NCBI GenBank assembly: GCA_018873225.1 | Contig: JAEILZ010000004.1 | Location: 992,001-1,056,000 of the forward strand | Direction of reading: 5' to 3' | DNA length: 64,000 nucleotides | Source of the DNA: [Phialemoniopsis] sp. UDSM-2020 | Lineage: Eukaryota; Ascomycota; Sordariomycetes; Thyridiales; Thyridiaceae | Part shown: in pieces, positions 1-12,247 of the stretch | Layout: each line of letters starts with the position of its first letter | Numbering within the stretch: position 1 is the stretch's first letter | The notes under the pieces: generated by a model | Database searches by the model: none | Seen by the model: only the letters and a program-made list of their open reading frames with translations | Told to the model about the DNA's origin: nothing | Made by a program: the position numbers and the translations under genes

Positions 1-1825
1 TCAAGGCCTGTCTGCATCGTTCAAATGGCCGGACGACCTTCTGTAGCATCTCTCGCCTCCACACTTCAGGTGGCGTGCTACGATTCCCTCCCAGGCACCA
101 TGCTACTGCTTCAGCGTAGTCCGGACCCGCCTCCTCGTTTACCTCCAATTGCCAATCCCTCGCCGCCATGAAGTCAAAAGTCATCTTCTCAGTTTCATTG
201 CTTCCTGCGGGCCAAGTTTTCCGACACGCATGGGTTTCCAACAGTTCACCGAAGCAAAGTTCTAAAAGAACTATACCCAGTAGATCCAACGATTGGCGGA
301 ATGTCGCCGCCCTGTTCTCGCTCGGATCCGGAGCAACGAGGCGGCGATTAAGGTGGGGCTGGTCAAGAACGAACACTCCCGGATCCACAGCAGCACTGCA
401 AAAGGCTATATCCGATTTCGACCAGATTCCTGGAAGCCAAGGGCTGTCCAAGAGCTGGAGGAACGAGGAGGATAAGATGAGAGCAAGGGAGTAACGCTGT
501 CGACGGGTTGGTCGTGGCTGGACATCGCCTCGCAGGATTTGATCCAATGTCACTGACGTGAAGGTTTCCATCTGCTGATGAGACACCTTGTAGACGTAGT
601 ATCGACAATCTTCCTCAGCTAAAAATCCGCAACATGGTTCATTGTCCTGTTCGAGTGAGAGGCATAGGTTTGTGATAGCCGGGATTTCGATTTGCTGAGA
701 GTGGACAACAGCGGCCTCAGTCGGAGTGAAGGCAACGGATCGCAAATCCCTGTGGATAAAGATCTTGTCAGCTTGAGCGCTGTGGTTAACGTGAACTAGT
801 AACATGCCTTCCTCTGTCTGATCCCATTTTGCCTTGACTATTAGTCCTCAAAGCGGATTTGATAGGCTGACTCCCTTTTGGGTCCAGTATCCGTTGCGTG
901 TGGGTAGCTGGTGTAACAGATGTTACCTTTTGGGGTACATGATGCTCCTCGACGATGCGAGCTTGCCGAATCTCCCAGCTAGACGGTAAGGACTTAGCGA
1001 AGACCACCTCAAACTCGGACGTTTTGTCTGTGCGATGCCGTAAGAGGAGCTGAACGCAATGCTGTCGATTACAATAGCAATTCCATGCCGACGTGAGTGC
1101 CCGGAATAGTTTGCCTGCCTGGATGAACAAGTCGCAAATCGCATTGTCTCTAGTTGAGCACTTGGCCGTTGTTGTCCTCTCACCGAGGAGATGAGTCTCT
1201 CTGTCGCTCTTGTCGAGCAGAGTCTCCATTCTTTCGAGTACGTCCTTGAGTTTGATGAACAGGTTCTCTCGCACGCTTGCTCCGTTGCTGAACCTGACTT
1301 TGTAAAGCTGATAATCCATTCCGCCTTGGCTCATTGCGTGCTTCATGCGAGCTTTCATCGGCCCTTTCTAGTTAACGTTAACAGAAGCTTCCTGTAGGTT
1401 CTGTCAAGACTCACCGCCGTGGTAATGGTTTGTTGAACATCTTGTTTGTCGACGGCGAGTTCGCGATTAAGTTGCTCCATAATCTCGGCAATGATCATCA
1501 TTTGCCTCAGGTACAACTCATAGGACTCATCAAGGCGAGCTTTGAGGAGGTCTGCCACTCCCTTATCTTTCCAACCTTCCCCCCCGGGGCTGGCTAACAG
1601 CTCTGAAATCTTTTCATCGTCCACATCTAACGGCAGGAGGAGCATCTTCAATCTCTTTCTGTATACGAGCCGATAGTACTTCAAGTCATGGCTGCACTTC
1701 TCATGCTCCTCCCTGATCCTGTACCAGAAGCCAAGGCGCTTACTGATCTTGCGATATCGGTCAAGGGCCTCGATGGCAATTGGAAATGCCCCGAGGATGA
1801 CGCCAGCCACCTCTAAGCCGGACAT
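1..1825 (-). CDS. DUF7580 domain protein, 3' end cut by window edge
   Basis: Three exons (1415..1825, 927..1367, 1..817) join in phase across introns of 47 and 109 bases to give at least 556 residues. The start is the ATG at 1825, opening MSGLEVAGVILGAFPIAIEAL, the usual hydrophobic first helix of fungal DUF7580 proteins. Family landmarks follow in order: a FRALTSAW block with nearby cysteines and histidines, PCCGFLAEEDCRYYVY, TRRQRYSLAL, SSSFLQLLDSPW and a closing segment around AEAVAWCLGG. The last complete codon is at 2-4 and the frame is still open, so the stop lies just outside. The biochemical role of DUF7580 is not established; such proteins are abundant and variable in filamentous fungi. 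It is divergent from the zinc-finger gene at 2231. I am confident of family and structure, not of function. Confidence 0.88.
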
Positions 1826-2230
1826 ACTGTGCTCGCAGCAATGCTGGACCTAATGTTTCCAACTTCTAGGTATGTCGAGAGACAAATGACGAAGCAGGAG
1901 CTGAAAACAGAGGGTACATTCTAATTCGCGTACTTATGCAGTCGACCCCAACCCGCCAATCATACAGGAGGGCTATACCTAAGCCCCGCGTTGGGCGCCC
2001 TGCACCTGTTGATTCCCGACGTGTCCAGCCATAAATACTTCAGCCTGATGTGCATGGTCATACAAGAACGTCATGCGGGGTGCTGAAGTCACCGCCCCCT
2101 CTTCCCCAAGCCAACATTTGACGGAATCAGGGACTTATAGGAGTCCGCTTTGAACTCAGCCTTCGAAATACAGGAGCGACGATGCTCCTCCCTGCAAGAT
2201 TATCCTAGGTTCAACTCCCTGTGTGCTGTG
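1826..2230. promoter_or_regulatory. shared spacer between divergent DUF7580 and zinc-finger genes
   Basis: About 400 bases separate two divergent start codons, so both promoters must lie here. I see no strong repeat or recognisable operator. A TAG at 2138-2140 looks like a splice acceptor, so an upstream exon of the plus-strand gene cannot be excluded. Confidence 0.5.
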
Positions 2231-5200
2231 ATGGCACTGCTGTCTATCGCCGACAGGGCCCGGGCGACGAAGATAGGTCTTGTCGGACTATGCGAGGGTG
2301 TCAAACAGAAACCAGCAAGCGACTTGCTTTCAACACATCTTGGCAATCTTGAAGACCTGCTCGACAAATTCTTCCTATGGACCGGAAGCGTGGGAGCGCT
2401 CCAATCCACTTCTAGGAAGCTATCCCTTGACTATAGACTCCAAGATGAGCCCGAAGTACGAGATCAAATATGTGACTACCTTCGAACCCTCCAGGAAGCT
2501 GTCAATGATTGTGCGTCAATTCGTTTCGAGACATAACATGTGAGCTAACGGCACTCGCTATAGTGAACGAAATTATTGTAGGGCATAATCCGAACCGGAC
2601 TATTCCCGAGAGCTCAGACGACGACAATGAGTCTATCAGAACGCCAAAGTCTCCAAGAAGCGAGGTCCAGATGCTCTTAGACGTCATCTCCGAGCACATG
2701 CGTTCCCTCTTCCGTATGTCAGCGCTTATCCGACAGGCGAGCCCCCATGATCACTTCAAGCGAGCAATGCAGCACACTGAGCTGGCCTTCCCTGACAAAT
2801 ACGATATCGAACACGTAGAGTACAAGCACATCAAGCTTAGACAGAATGATACGAAGTGGCTGTCAAAGCGGCTGGGCAGCGCGATTGCGAAGCGAAGACA
2901 GTTCATGAAGTACTGTCGCGATCATAAAGCCAGGTTGGCTTTTGACGACGCAGACTTTTCAGCCGAACTGGCGACAAGGACAGAACAACTGTCGAGCAGG
3001 GCGACCGCATTTTTGAAGGAAAAATACACTGACATAGATGCTATCCAGCCTGAAACCGAAGAGGTCGAGGAAGCCATTTCGTTGATGACTGCATCAACAA
3101 CATTCAATGCGAACACCTTACAAAGGTTACCGCGTCTTGATGACCTATCGCCAAATGGGCAGCCTTTTGAGTGTCCGATATGCCGTGACTGGCTAACTGG
3201 GCTTCGAGAAAAATCTTGGAAGTAAGTGAGGCGTCCAGTCCACGGTACGAAACAATGGATGATTAACGTTGACACGTCATGTAGACTCCATGCCTTCCGC
3301 GACCTCAAGTCATACGTCTGCACATACCAGGACGCAAAGTGTCAGAACGTTCTCTTTGACGACAGAAACTCTTGGTTTGAGCATGAAGTGCATCATCACC
3401 GATCACATTACAACTGCAGCCTCTGCGGAGATGTAAGAACCACTTCAAGATCTGAATTAGAATCGCACATCATCTCGTCTCACGGCCCTTTTCCACCAGT
3501 TCAGATGTCGATGCTCATTGACTCTGGACGTCAAGCCCCAGTTCAGTTCAATGCTGGGGACTGCCCGTTCTGTGATGAGTGGGGTAAAGAATTACGGTCT
3601 CGTGATGGTTCATACGAAGGCGATGTATTCGTCTCACCGAGCCGTTTTAAAAGACACGTGGCAACACATCAAGAGCAGCTCGCCATCTTTTCCATGCCAA
3701 GATCAGAGGGCGGAGAAGAATCTGTCACTTCGGGAAGCGTCCACTCAATATCGGCAAACGCTTCGGCTCAAGAATCTGACGCTGATGATCATCGAAGGCA
3801 ATTGTTTGCTGATTTCCCCCACGATAGATATGAGGAAGACTTGATTTGTCCTTTCGTGATATTTCATCCGGAGCATTACAACAAGGTCAAGAACTCCCCA
3901 TGTCAAAGGAATGGATTTGAGGACTTTTATAGGCTCAAGTAAGTAGTCCACTCCCAACCCATAAGAAACAAGGGGCTAACACAGGTACAGAACACACATA
4001 GACAGGACTCATATTCTTGGACGTGTAGCCGCGGAGTCGAAGAGAGGGAAGCCCGTTCCTATGATGGACCACGAAAGAGTGGAAGACTGGAATACATACA
4101 GAAAAGATAGAAAAGGTATACATTCGAGGAATCCCAAAGACGGGGGGACAAAATGGTGGCAGATTGCCCTGAAGTCGGTTGGTCCTCTGGTTGAGACGCC
4201 CGAAGGGATACAAAATTGGATGGCATACAGAAATTCAAGGATGCGCGTGGAATCTAAGAACCCCAAAGATATGGCGACGTGGTGGTGGGATATTGTTCCA
4301 CCTAGTTTGGGTGGTCCTGGCATGTCACCCTCGGTCCCGCCGCCGACATCTCGGTTTTTTAAGATACCTCCTACTGACGCTAACCCACAACACGTTGCTG
4401 GCCGTCTCAACGATGGCAGCATGATTTATGAAAAGACAAAAAGGCCTCAGGAGAAGACCTTTGAGCCTGAAACTTGGTTGATGGGCATCCGTCCAGAAAA
4501 CGAGGAGGGCGATGGCAACCCATTATTGGACGACGCAGAAAGCAAGATGGCTGAAGCAGGGGTCGAGCCTCACCTACATAAAGTCACGCCTGTTCATTCC
4601 AGCCCGTCTTGTATAGGACGAGCCGATAGCCTCGAATCAGGTGCTCAAAATATTTTCCGGGAGCCAGACAAGATGGGGGCTATATCAAAGAACAGCCCAT
4701 GCAGAATCCCGACGCTCGCAAACCGCCTTGAGCAGCTCAGAAGTGAATTAGAAAAGGAGATAACGCGAGACAGGAACGAAAGAGCTGCAAAGACACAACG
4801 TGTCTTTCTACATGGGACACCGGCAAACCCTATGGTTGATCAAGATTTTGACCCAGGTGTTCAAGACCCGTCTGCAGGCGAGAGGTCCAGCGCAGGGGGC
4901 CGAGGCGATACAAATGACGAGATCTGGGTTGCGGGTGATCATGGTGTGAATGACCCCATTCAACGACACGAAGAAGAAAGCAAGTATGCTCGCAAAAGTG
5001 ATACGGCTTCTTTCCCAGTCAATAGGTTCAACAACGCCGAGCTTCAGGCTGATACTAGTCTGAGCTTACGAGCCCCCCCGCGGGGACAAGTAGCTCATGC
5101 TTTTCCCTGGGAGGAATCGCCTCTTGACAGACTTTTCCATGCACATGGAATCGATGTGAATTACGATGTGGGCAGACCCTTCGTCAGACAGAGCGGCCAG

Positions 5201-6097
5201 ACAACGAATTTAGATCGGCGAAGGGACATGCGCAGCTCCTTACAATCCCCGCAGCATACCACTACCAGACCGTGGAGCTCCTTGAAAAGGTTGTTATCTA
5301 CCCAACCGATGAAGACAACCAGTTCTGCTGCAGCCGCCACAGATGTTCAACGTGTACATGCCCTCGCTTTTACGCATCAAGCCTCGCAAGGGCAAGAGGA
5401 AGAAAACCTTAGGCGACTTCTAGAGCTCAACTCCTCGACCAGCCAATCAAGATTGATCGACAAGAAGCAACAGCCCAGCTTCGAAATGCGCCTCGACGAT
5501 CCAGGCGCCAGAAACATTGGCTCACTGCGTGCTCGACGCAAAGGTCACGTCGAGTCTTCCAGTACTGCCGCCCCATCATCTCCAACCGGAATCCAATCCT
5601 TGACTTCCTCACAAGATCTCAGCCTCCCTGTCACCATTCCCATCGCTTCCTGGGCGGAAGTGAGTTCTATCACTGGGATCGGAGAAATGGATACAGAATT
5701 CAGCGCGAGACAAATGCCTTGGTCACAACCACGCTCGTCAGTAATGATTCGCACGCCCTCACTTGCCGGAAATAGGACTTCTGAGCGGACCAACCCCTCA
5801 TTTTCACATGCCCCAGCTGAGCCACCCGAGGCCCAGGCAGGGTCATCAAAATTTCCTTTCAGGGTTCCAGCACAAAAGTCTGAAGGGCATTCAAGAGATG
5901 ACAACAGCGCTGAAGATATCCCCCCGACAATGAATACATTAGGTGCCGAGCTTTACTCACAGTCGGTCGAGGGCAAAGGCAAGCAAATTCTGTCGAACAT
6001 TCAGAGTAACAGTAGTCTTCAAGATGCTGGATTGACAAAAGATGATGAGCTGGAAACAGGAAATGATGTTCCAACAACTGAAAAAGCTGAAGGATAA
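2231..6097 (+). CDS. acuF-like C2H2 zinc-finger protein with long disordered tail
   Basis: Four exons (2231..2510, 2564..3221, 3285..3938, 3985..6097) give about 1234 residues. The N-terminal third (opening MALLSIADRARATKIG) is the helical region usual in fungal proteins with the acuF-like C2H2 module. Cysteine/histidine clusters follow: FECPICRDW, YVCTYQDAKC, a C-x2-C...H-x4-H finger near NCSLCGDV, DCPFCDEW...RHVATH, and a last finger built across the third intron (CPF...C...H-x4-H). After residue 580 or so the chain is polar and low in order, with two copies of a tryptophan-rich repeat at its start. The ATG at 2231 is the first in frame; the frame is open upstream only from a TAG at 2138. 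Nucleic-acid or protein binding is likely from the fingers, but no target is known. Very long tails are variable in this family. Confidence 0.82.
4067..4297 (+). repeat. tandem tryptophan-rich repeat in zinc-finger protein
   Basis: Two units offset by 43 residues share W-x2-Y-R-x2-R, S-x-NPKD and WW-x-I at matching places (units near 4067..4195 and 4196..4297). The match is clear in protein and weaker in DNA, so the duplication is not very recent. Sharing of NPKD and the WW pair suggests a structural role. Confidence 0.7.
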
Positions 6098-6770
6098 GGA
6101 GGAATGACTTCTGCAGCACCCTACATCCTGTCTACGCATGGACGACTAAAAGCCGGAATAGGTGCTAATCACAGCTGGGGACCGACATGTCAAGTCCAAT
6201 GCTACCTATACTCCATGTCATCGGCAGGTCCAGACGCTGAGTGATCCGGAGGTACTAAATGTGAAGGACAGCTGTCGTTGAGACATCTAGGACTACTTTG
6301 CTGTCAAGGTGTTTTCTGGAAAATTGGGACCTACTCGTACCTCGAGCTGGACTCACCGCACATCAAGCTTCCTAGATAGAGCAAACACCCTTCTGTCGTA
6401 AATGATTGTCAAAATCTCAATAAGAGTTCATGTTGATACATCGCAAAAGGTGGTCTGGCTTCAGGATCTATGTATGATTCAGCTCTTGGCGAGCGCGAAT
6501 GCCACAAGCTTCATTTTTCTTTGTCTTACGTTGAGAAGTATACCAAAGTGGATTGTGAATAGAGACAGCGGTCAGTAGGACCAATTTTTTTGCTCACGCC
6601 AAGCCAGGAAGGAAGCAACCTGGTAGAAAATCCTGATCAACAAACAGCAAAGAAAGCCAGGGACGAAGCCCAAGATGGAAGCTTAGAGCAGCATACAATG
6701 TCATCTAAGAACATGGCAATCTTCTCGCGAGCATAACATTGAACGAGGTCGCGTCCGTTAGCCTAGGTAT
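6098..6770. other. intergenic, no gene seen
   Basis: This 670-base spacer lies between the 3' ends of convergent genes. It holds terminator regions only; I see no conserved reading frame, repeat or RNA gene. Confidence 0.6.
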
Positions 6771-8816
6771 TTACTTCTCCGCGGTGTGCCTCCTAGCCGT
6801 CAAGTTCTCCACAGGCGCATCGACCCTATAGTTCATGGTCGCACGCAGGTCGCCCAGGAAGAAGCAAGTAACGCACGCAATGACACCGAAAGGAATGGCG
6901 ATGTAGTAGATGACGTGCAGCGAGTCCGCAAACGCGTGGTTCTGCGCCACCGTCGCTGCGTCGATAATGGTGGGGCTCACTCCCGGGATGGTGTCCAGGG
7001 CCGTGGTATTGTGCGACAAGAAAGCGCCGATGAACGAGGGGATGTAGTCAGCGGCCAAGCCACCCTGCGCAGCCGCGTTGGCTACGTTCTCTGGCAACTT
7101 GGTCCCGATGACGGAGCCGTACGCAGCGCTGTAGATGGCCGTGAAGACCGTGGCTCCGACTGCTCGGGCGGAGGTGGTCACGGCGGTGGCTGTAGCGATC
7201 AAGTGGTGCGGCGTTGAGAGCTGGACGGCTGCCACGATGAGGACGAGCGGGGCACCGAAGCCAAGACCGGCGAGGCCGGCAAAGATCACGGATCTTGTGT
7301 CGTCACCGGGCTGAATGGTAGCAAGGCCGATGAGTCCGGCAGTGTAGATGAGGAAGCCCGTGAATAGCGGCGTGCGAACTGTCTTGAGCCGCATGCTCCA
7401 GTAGCCCCATACGGCGGTAGACAGGCCAGATGCGATCCAGAAGGGGGTCCCACGAGCGGTGAGCAGGAAAGGGTCTTTCTCGAAGAGCAAAGTTGTCCTG
7501 AGTTGCAGCAGTATTGTCAGCGTGGTTCTCTTGAAGAGATGGGACGTGCGAGATAGTGCATCGAGACACTTACATAACTGGAAAGAAGATGACGTATGAG
7601 AACAGCAATATGCCTTCAATAGCCATGAGGACGATACAGAGAGCAAATGTGCGGCCAGCATTCTTGCCTCCTTGGAAAAGCTCATGGTGTAGGATGCCGG
7701 TCTTTGTACCCTTCCACTCATAGACGCAGAAGCCAATGAGTGTTACTAGGCCAATGACCATCAGAGATATCACCCGGGCATTGGTCCATGCAAAGAGTCC
7801 GCCCCCAAGATTGAGTGCAACGAGGAACAGGGTGAGACCGGCAGTGAGTAGGCCGAAGCCAGGGAGATCCAAGTGTGTAATCTTTTGCCAGACGGAGAGG
7901 TGGTCGAGTCGAGTGTGTCTCTTGGGGGGTCGGTAGCCAAAGAAGATGCCGATTGCAGTCGCGCCCCAGAGGGCCGTTTGCACCCACTATTGACGTTAGT
8001 CTGCAGCTCGTGATCATTAGGGGCAGCAAAGCTTAACTCACATAGAAGTTCTTCCAACCGTTCAACTCGTCTTTCTTGGTGAAGGCACCGATAACCAGCG
8101 GGCCCACCACAGCGCCTAGGGAAGCGGCGATGTTCATTGCCGCCTGAGCCACTGTATCGAAACCTGTTACTACAAAGCTCCTCCATGTTCACTCCGACCA
8201 GCGCAATAGTCAGACTTACTAGGCCTCCACTTCCGTGGCAAGATCTCACTCGGGACCGCAAAGGCCAATCCCACAGACGAGAAGCCAACACCAATAAGGA
8301 TCGTACCAACGATCAGCCTATAGATGTCTTTCGAGCCGGGTGAGATGGCGGCACCGATCAGCGAAATGGCTGAGGTGCCAACGAGAAGGGCCTTTCGCGC
8401 CTGAAACACATCAGATGTGGAGGAGAAGAGCGGAGACACGACAGCCTGCATGAGCGCGAGCGAGTTGGGAACCCAAGTCTGGGCTTGAGTGTTGTTGAGG
8501 GAGGTGCCGATGTACGAGAGCTTTGGGCTTCAACGTCAGCCAGACTAGTCGTCTTAGCGAGAGGAATTGTGCTTACAACAGAAGGGGGACCTTGAAGCGC
8601 AAACGTCTGAACAAAGTTCATCAAGAACATAGAGGCCAGGGCAACCCATGTTCGTATGTGGATGACGGGCTCTTCGTCGACGTTGTCGTAGACCAGGTTC
8701 TCCATCGTAGGCTTGCGTGGATCTTCGACATCACCAAAGTTGGTACTCTCAGCACGTGAGACTTCAAGAGGCTCACGAGGTTGTTCTTTGCTGATGGGTT
8801 CAGCCATGTTGCTCAC
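6771..8816 (-). CDS. TRI12-type MFS exporter
   Basis: Five exons (8577..8816, 8220..8520, 8042..8151, 7574..7986, 6771..7497) join in phase to 596 residues, the usual size of the fungal trichothecene-efflux-pump (TRI12) branch of the major facilitator superfamily. Family marks are the cytosolic N-terminus ending in TMENLVYDNVDEEPVIH before the first membrane helix, LSYIGTSLNNTQAQTW, and MNIAASLGAVVGPLVIGA. About 13-14 hydrophobic helices are evident. Members export toxins, siderophores or other small molecules at the plasma membrane; the substrate here cannot be read from sequence, and no trichothecene genes are nearby. The first intron ends in AAAG, a weaker but acceptable acceptor. It may serve the amidases next door, but that is inference. 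Confidence 0.88.
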
Positions 8817-9920
8817 TCGTGGGGAAGATGTTGTGTGCCCAGTGGATGCAAGTTGACAACTTCAAGGGTCAATAGGGAGGTATGCCCGATGTAACGGTAA
8901 AACGAAACTCGATCGATCCACATTGGGCTCATCGAGCCATGATATATATATTCAAAGATGGCTCTTCCAAAGGCTCCCACATACAAGATCTGGCTTTGAC
9001 GCAAGGAAAGATCGATTGGAAGGGGGCGTTGAGGTAATCTTTGCCAAGTACGTAATGTTGTGACCGTTCCCAGGAGATGCTTCGCGGGTGGGTAAGTACC
9101 CCAGAGATAAAGACATAGCTGGGCTAGTCCCAAAAGATAGACACAAGCTAGAGTTCAGGCGGAGATTTGCGAGCGCCCAAAATTCGGGAGGGTCGGACAT
9201 TTGCGAGCGGAGGCCAAATTTTAAACGATACGGGATGCCGCTAATCAAGCCCCAATGGGCGGGGAAAGTCCTAGGCTGCGGGTCTGGAATCTGGGGGTCT
9301 TGCACAGGATCAACTGAGTGATACTCTAACTCCAACCCAGCGCCTTGGGAACCTTTCAACTAGCTTCGGTTCTGGCTGGACCCCGGAAACCCCGGGCGTC
9401 CATAGCTTCGTGCCTGTGGGGTACAGGATGCCCCCTCTATCTGATAAGTGTCGGACATTTGCGAGTCAACTGTAGCCACCCAGCCTCGAGGCCAAGATGA
9501 TGTGGTTATCATGGTGGTTACAGGACGGAGCTTCTTTAGAAAGTCTAGAACGTTCGGGAGTATTGTGGCGGAATTGCACTGGGCGGCGGCCCGAACACAC
9601 TCAATCGTAGATAGCCGACTGTACGGGGCTCTCGTGTATCCCTCGTCGACGCGTGTTGTCCTTGTCGGCTCGTCGCAGGGCACATCGAGCTTGACTGTCG
9701 ACTGCTGTATTCTTTAATAATCACTGGCCTTGATTGTACTGACGCTAAACTTATCGTACTACCCGGATAAGTAGAATAAGAGGTTCAATGCACTACACGC
9801 GATAGATCATCAACATCGATTGAGAGCTTGAGGCTAGTCAAGCGATTTTCATGAGGCACCTTATCATCACTATGAACTGCTGAATAATGATCAAGAAGTT
9901 CTGGATTTCGTTCTTTGTGA
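8817..9920. other. intergenic with short direct repeats
   Basis: This 1.1 kb spacer lies upstream of the exporter and downstream of an amidase. No coding frame resembles a known protein. It contains a 16-base exact direct repeat, listed separately, and a TATATATA run near 8942 that could be the exporter's TATA element. Confidence 0.55.
9192..9465 (+). repeat. 16-base direct repeat pair GTCGGACATTTGCGAG
   Basis: The sequence GTCGGACATTTGCGAG occurs exactly at 9192..9207 and 9450..9465. A related GAGATTTGCGAG lies at 9162..9173. Exact recurrence over 16 bases is not expected by chance in 1 kb. It may be a regulator site (it contains CGGAC) or the remnant of a small mobile element. Confidence 0.6.
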
Positions 9921-11702
9921 CTAGCTTACTCGTTGAACTTTGGAAGTTTGACTGGCCAAGTGGCCTTTTACAAGCTCATCAATCAACGTCATGACCTTTG
10001 CCAATTTGTTGTCCTCGAGCCGCGGCACAACTACTTGTACACTGAGCGGAGTGCCTAGGTATACCTTCCTGTTAGTGCGGCTCTCGTCCCATAGCTCCCG
10101 GCAACCGTCGTCCAGGCTACCCAAGCATTTGCTCCCAAGTGGTTGACCCAGCTGTAGATCTTGTTCAACTACGGCTCTGACAGGGATGGTGCCTGCAGGG
10201 TAGTCAAACATGACAAACGTGTTTGTGTAACCCAGAGAATGGTATCTGTCAATCTCGGGGACAGGATGAGGTGCAACAGGGCAGATGATGGCATCCACTG
10301 TTCTTGATCGTCTGCCGTATTCATCCACCCGAGACCAGATCTGAAGCATCTCATGCTCGAGTTCTGCGCGCCGCTCTTGTAAGTCGGCTAGTTCTGCAAG
10401 CTGACGGTGTTCGCTGGTTTTGAATCTCGACTGCATCCAGGGAATCAATGGTTCTTGCTTGGATTCCAGGAGCGACCCCATGATGACAGCGCCATCGACA
10501 CCAATGATCTTGCCCATGGTCTCTTGAGCATCCGTCCACGCCTTGGGTGTCGGGATCTCAACAATCTTGACATTCGGATGTCGCCCCAGGATCGATGCTA
10601 CTTCAGAGAGCACATTGTCGACAGGCGGCAACGGGGTGCAGGTTCCATCGCATCGTAGCACTCCAATCACAATTTCTCCGTTCAACCCCGACCCTCGGAG
10701 AGGTTCCGGAGCTTCTGACCATTGGCCAAACACGCAGTCTTCCGCGAACAGACTGGCGCGGGGCACCAGCTCTCTCATCACATAGTTGATATCATCCACA
10801 CTCCGCGCCAGTGGGCCTGCCACGGGTTTGATGCTTGACCTCATGATGCCTTCGGAGACCAAGACGGCCTGTCCTCCGTACGGCAACCTCAAATTGCTCG
10901 GCTTGAACCCATAGACGCCGTTAACCATGGCCGGGATCCTCACACTGCCGCCGAGATCGGTGCCGATTCCGATTAGAGAGCCCTTCATCGCTACCATGAC
11001 GCCCTCCCCTCCGGAGCTTCCGCCGGCAGTGCATAGGCGATTAATGGGATTCATCGTCCGGCCAAAGATGTTGTTTATGCTGTCAAGACTGGACAGCGTC
11101 TGCGGCACGTTGGTCTTGGCCACGATGACTGCTCCAAGCGACAGCAAGAGGTCCACTAGAGGTGCATTCTTGTCTGCCGGCTTGTAGCATAATGCCGCCA
11201 GGCCCGTGGAGCTGTCGACCCCTTGGATGTTGAACGGGTCTTTGAGACTGACTGGCAGACCGTGCAAAGGCCCGAAAGTGGTCCCATGCTCTTCAAGGTA
11301 TTGGTCGAGAAACCTCGCGCGCTCTGCAGCTCTCTTGAAGAGGGGCTCAGTCAGACAGTTTGTCAACTGATGCGCCACGGCTGCGCGATGACAAAAGGCG
11401 TCTATCACCTTCTCGGCGGACAGCTTTTTGTGTGCAATTGCCTCGAGGAGCGTGGCGACGGTGTATTTCTCGGTGATCTCTACCTCCTCTGCTGACAAGA
11501 CTTTGGAAGGGATATCTAGAACATTCTGAGGTCCGTCCTCAAAGCGTGGAGGATCTTTGGGTAGATAAGAGGAAGGTATGCGCCAGTGTGATGGAATGCA
11601 AGCATCTCGGTCAGCCTGCTTGCGACGGGCGATGGGTACCCATGCCGCCTCGGAAGAGAGGCTTTCCATTTTGGCGCGAAACGGCAGAGAATCTTGCATC
11701 AT
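9921..11702 (-). CDS. amidase-signature hydrolase 1
   Basis: One uninterrupted frame of 593 residues. The amidase-signature core is complete: catalytic Lys154 in GLPVSLKDPF, cis-Ser229 in TAGGSSGGEG and nucleophile Ser253 in GTDLGGSVRIPA. The 75- and 24-residue spacings match fatty-acid amide hydrolase and fungal acetamidase-like enzymes. The reaction is hydrolysis of a carboxamide to acid plus ammonia or amine; the substrate is unknown. There is no signal peptide, so it should be cytosolic. The start at 11702 is followed by a second ATG ten codons on that could be used instead. It lies in tandem with the exporter and amidase 2, all on the minus strand, with separate promoters. Nitrogen scavenging or detoxification of a plant or microbial amide is plausible. 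Confidence 0.9.
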   Translation of the reverse strand: MMQDSLPFRAKMESLSSEAAWVPIARRKQADRDACIPSHWRIPSSYLPKDPPRFEDGPQNVLDIPSKVLSAEEVEITEKYTVATLLEAIAHKKLSAEKVIDAFCHRAAVAHQLTNCLTEPLFKRAAERARFLDQYLEEHGTTFGPLHGLPVSLKDPFNIQGVDSSTGLAALCYKPADKNAPLVDLLLSLGAVIVAKTNVPQTLSSLDSINNIFGRTMNPINRLCTAGGSSGGEGVMVAMKGSLIGIGTDLGGSVRIPAMVNGVYGFKPSNLRLPYGGQAVLVSEGIMRSSIKPVAGPLARSVDDINYVMRELVPRASLFAEDCVFGQWSEAPEPLRGSGLNGEIVIGVLRCDGTCTPLPPVDNVLSEVASILGRHPNVKIVEIPTPKAWTDAQETMGKIIGVDGAVIMGSLLESKQEPLIPWMQSRFKTSEHRQLAELADLQERRAELEHEMLQIWSRVDEYGRRSRTVDAIICPVAPHPVPEIDRYHSLGYTNTFVMFDYPAGTIPVRAVVEQDLQLGQPLGSKCLGSLDDGCRELWDESRTNRKVYLGTPLSVQVVVPRLEDNKLAKVMTLIDELVKGHLASQTSKVQRVS

Positions 11703-12247
11703 ACCAGAGAACTTATCGTCACAGAGCTGAACTGTAATCTCGGGTTCGGAGAAGGGCTGGTGGAACGTCCGTCTTGTCAGCCTGCATTGATAGCTAAGGT
11801 CAAGACGAAAAGAAGGAGGATAAGGGCGGACTAAATACTAATCGGCTAGCATAGCATACCTGGACTGGGCCGCCCGCTACAGAAAGTTGAGGGCTTAGTC
11901 CGCTATCAAATTGCGCTATGCCCGATCCTTAAGCGCTACGAGAGCTGATGAGCTCCGCTGTAACACGACGGATGTAGACAGAACAGGTGTAATGGTTTCG
12001 GTAACAAAGTACAACTCAGAGATAGCACAGGCAGAGAAACGGTCCCTTTCATCGGCGTGCAGCTTTTTATTGTCGTAGCGTTCTGGTCCTCTCTACGTCT
12101 TCTATCTTTCTGGAGCATTCAATCTCTTGAACGAACAACAGAGCTTACGTGCTTCTAGACAGCCATGTCAACATTGAACGCAGCAAAGTTTCTCAGAAGC
12201 TACACCTCTTGCGTAAGTTAAAGCGAAAAGAACATGCTATACCACCT
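11703..12247. other. intergenic, no gene seen
   Basis: This 545-base spacer holds the promoter of amidase 1 and the 3' end region of amidase 2. Pyrimidine-rich stretches precede the amidase 1 start. No repeat or further gene is visible. Confidence 0.55.

Noticed and set aside
2150..2230. Upstream non-ATG start of the zinc-finger gene
   Set aside because: The codon at 2150 is TTG; the ATG at 2231 is the first normal start, though an extra upstream exon is not excluded.
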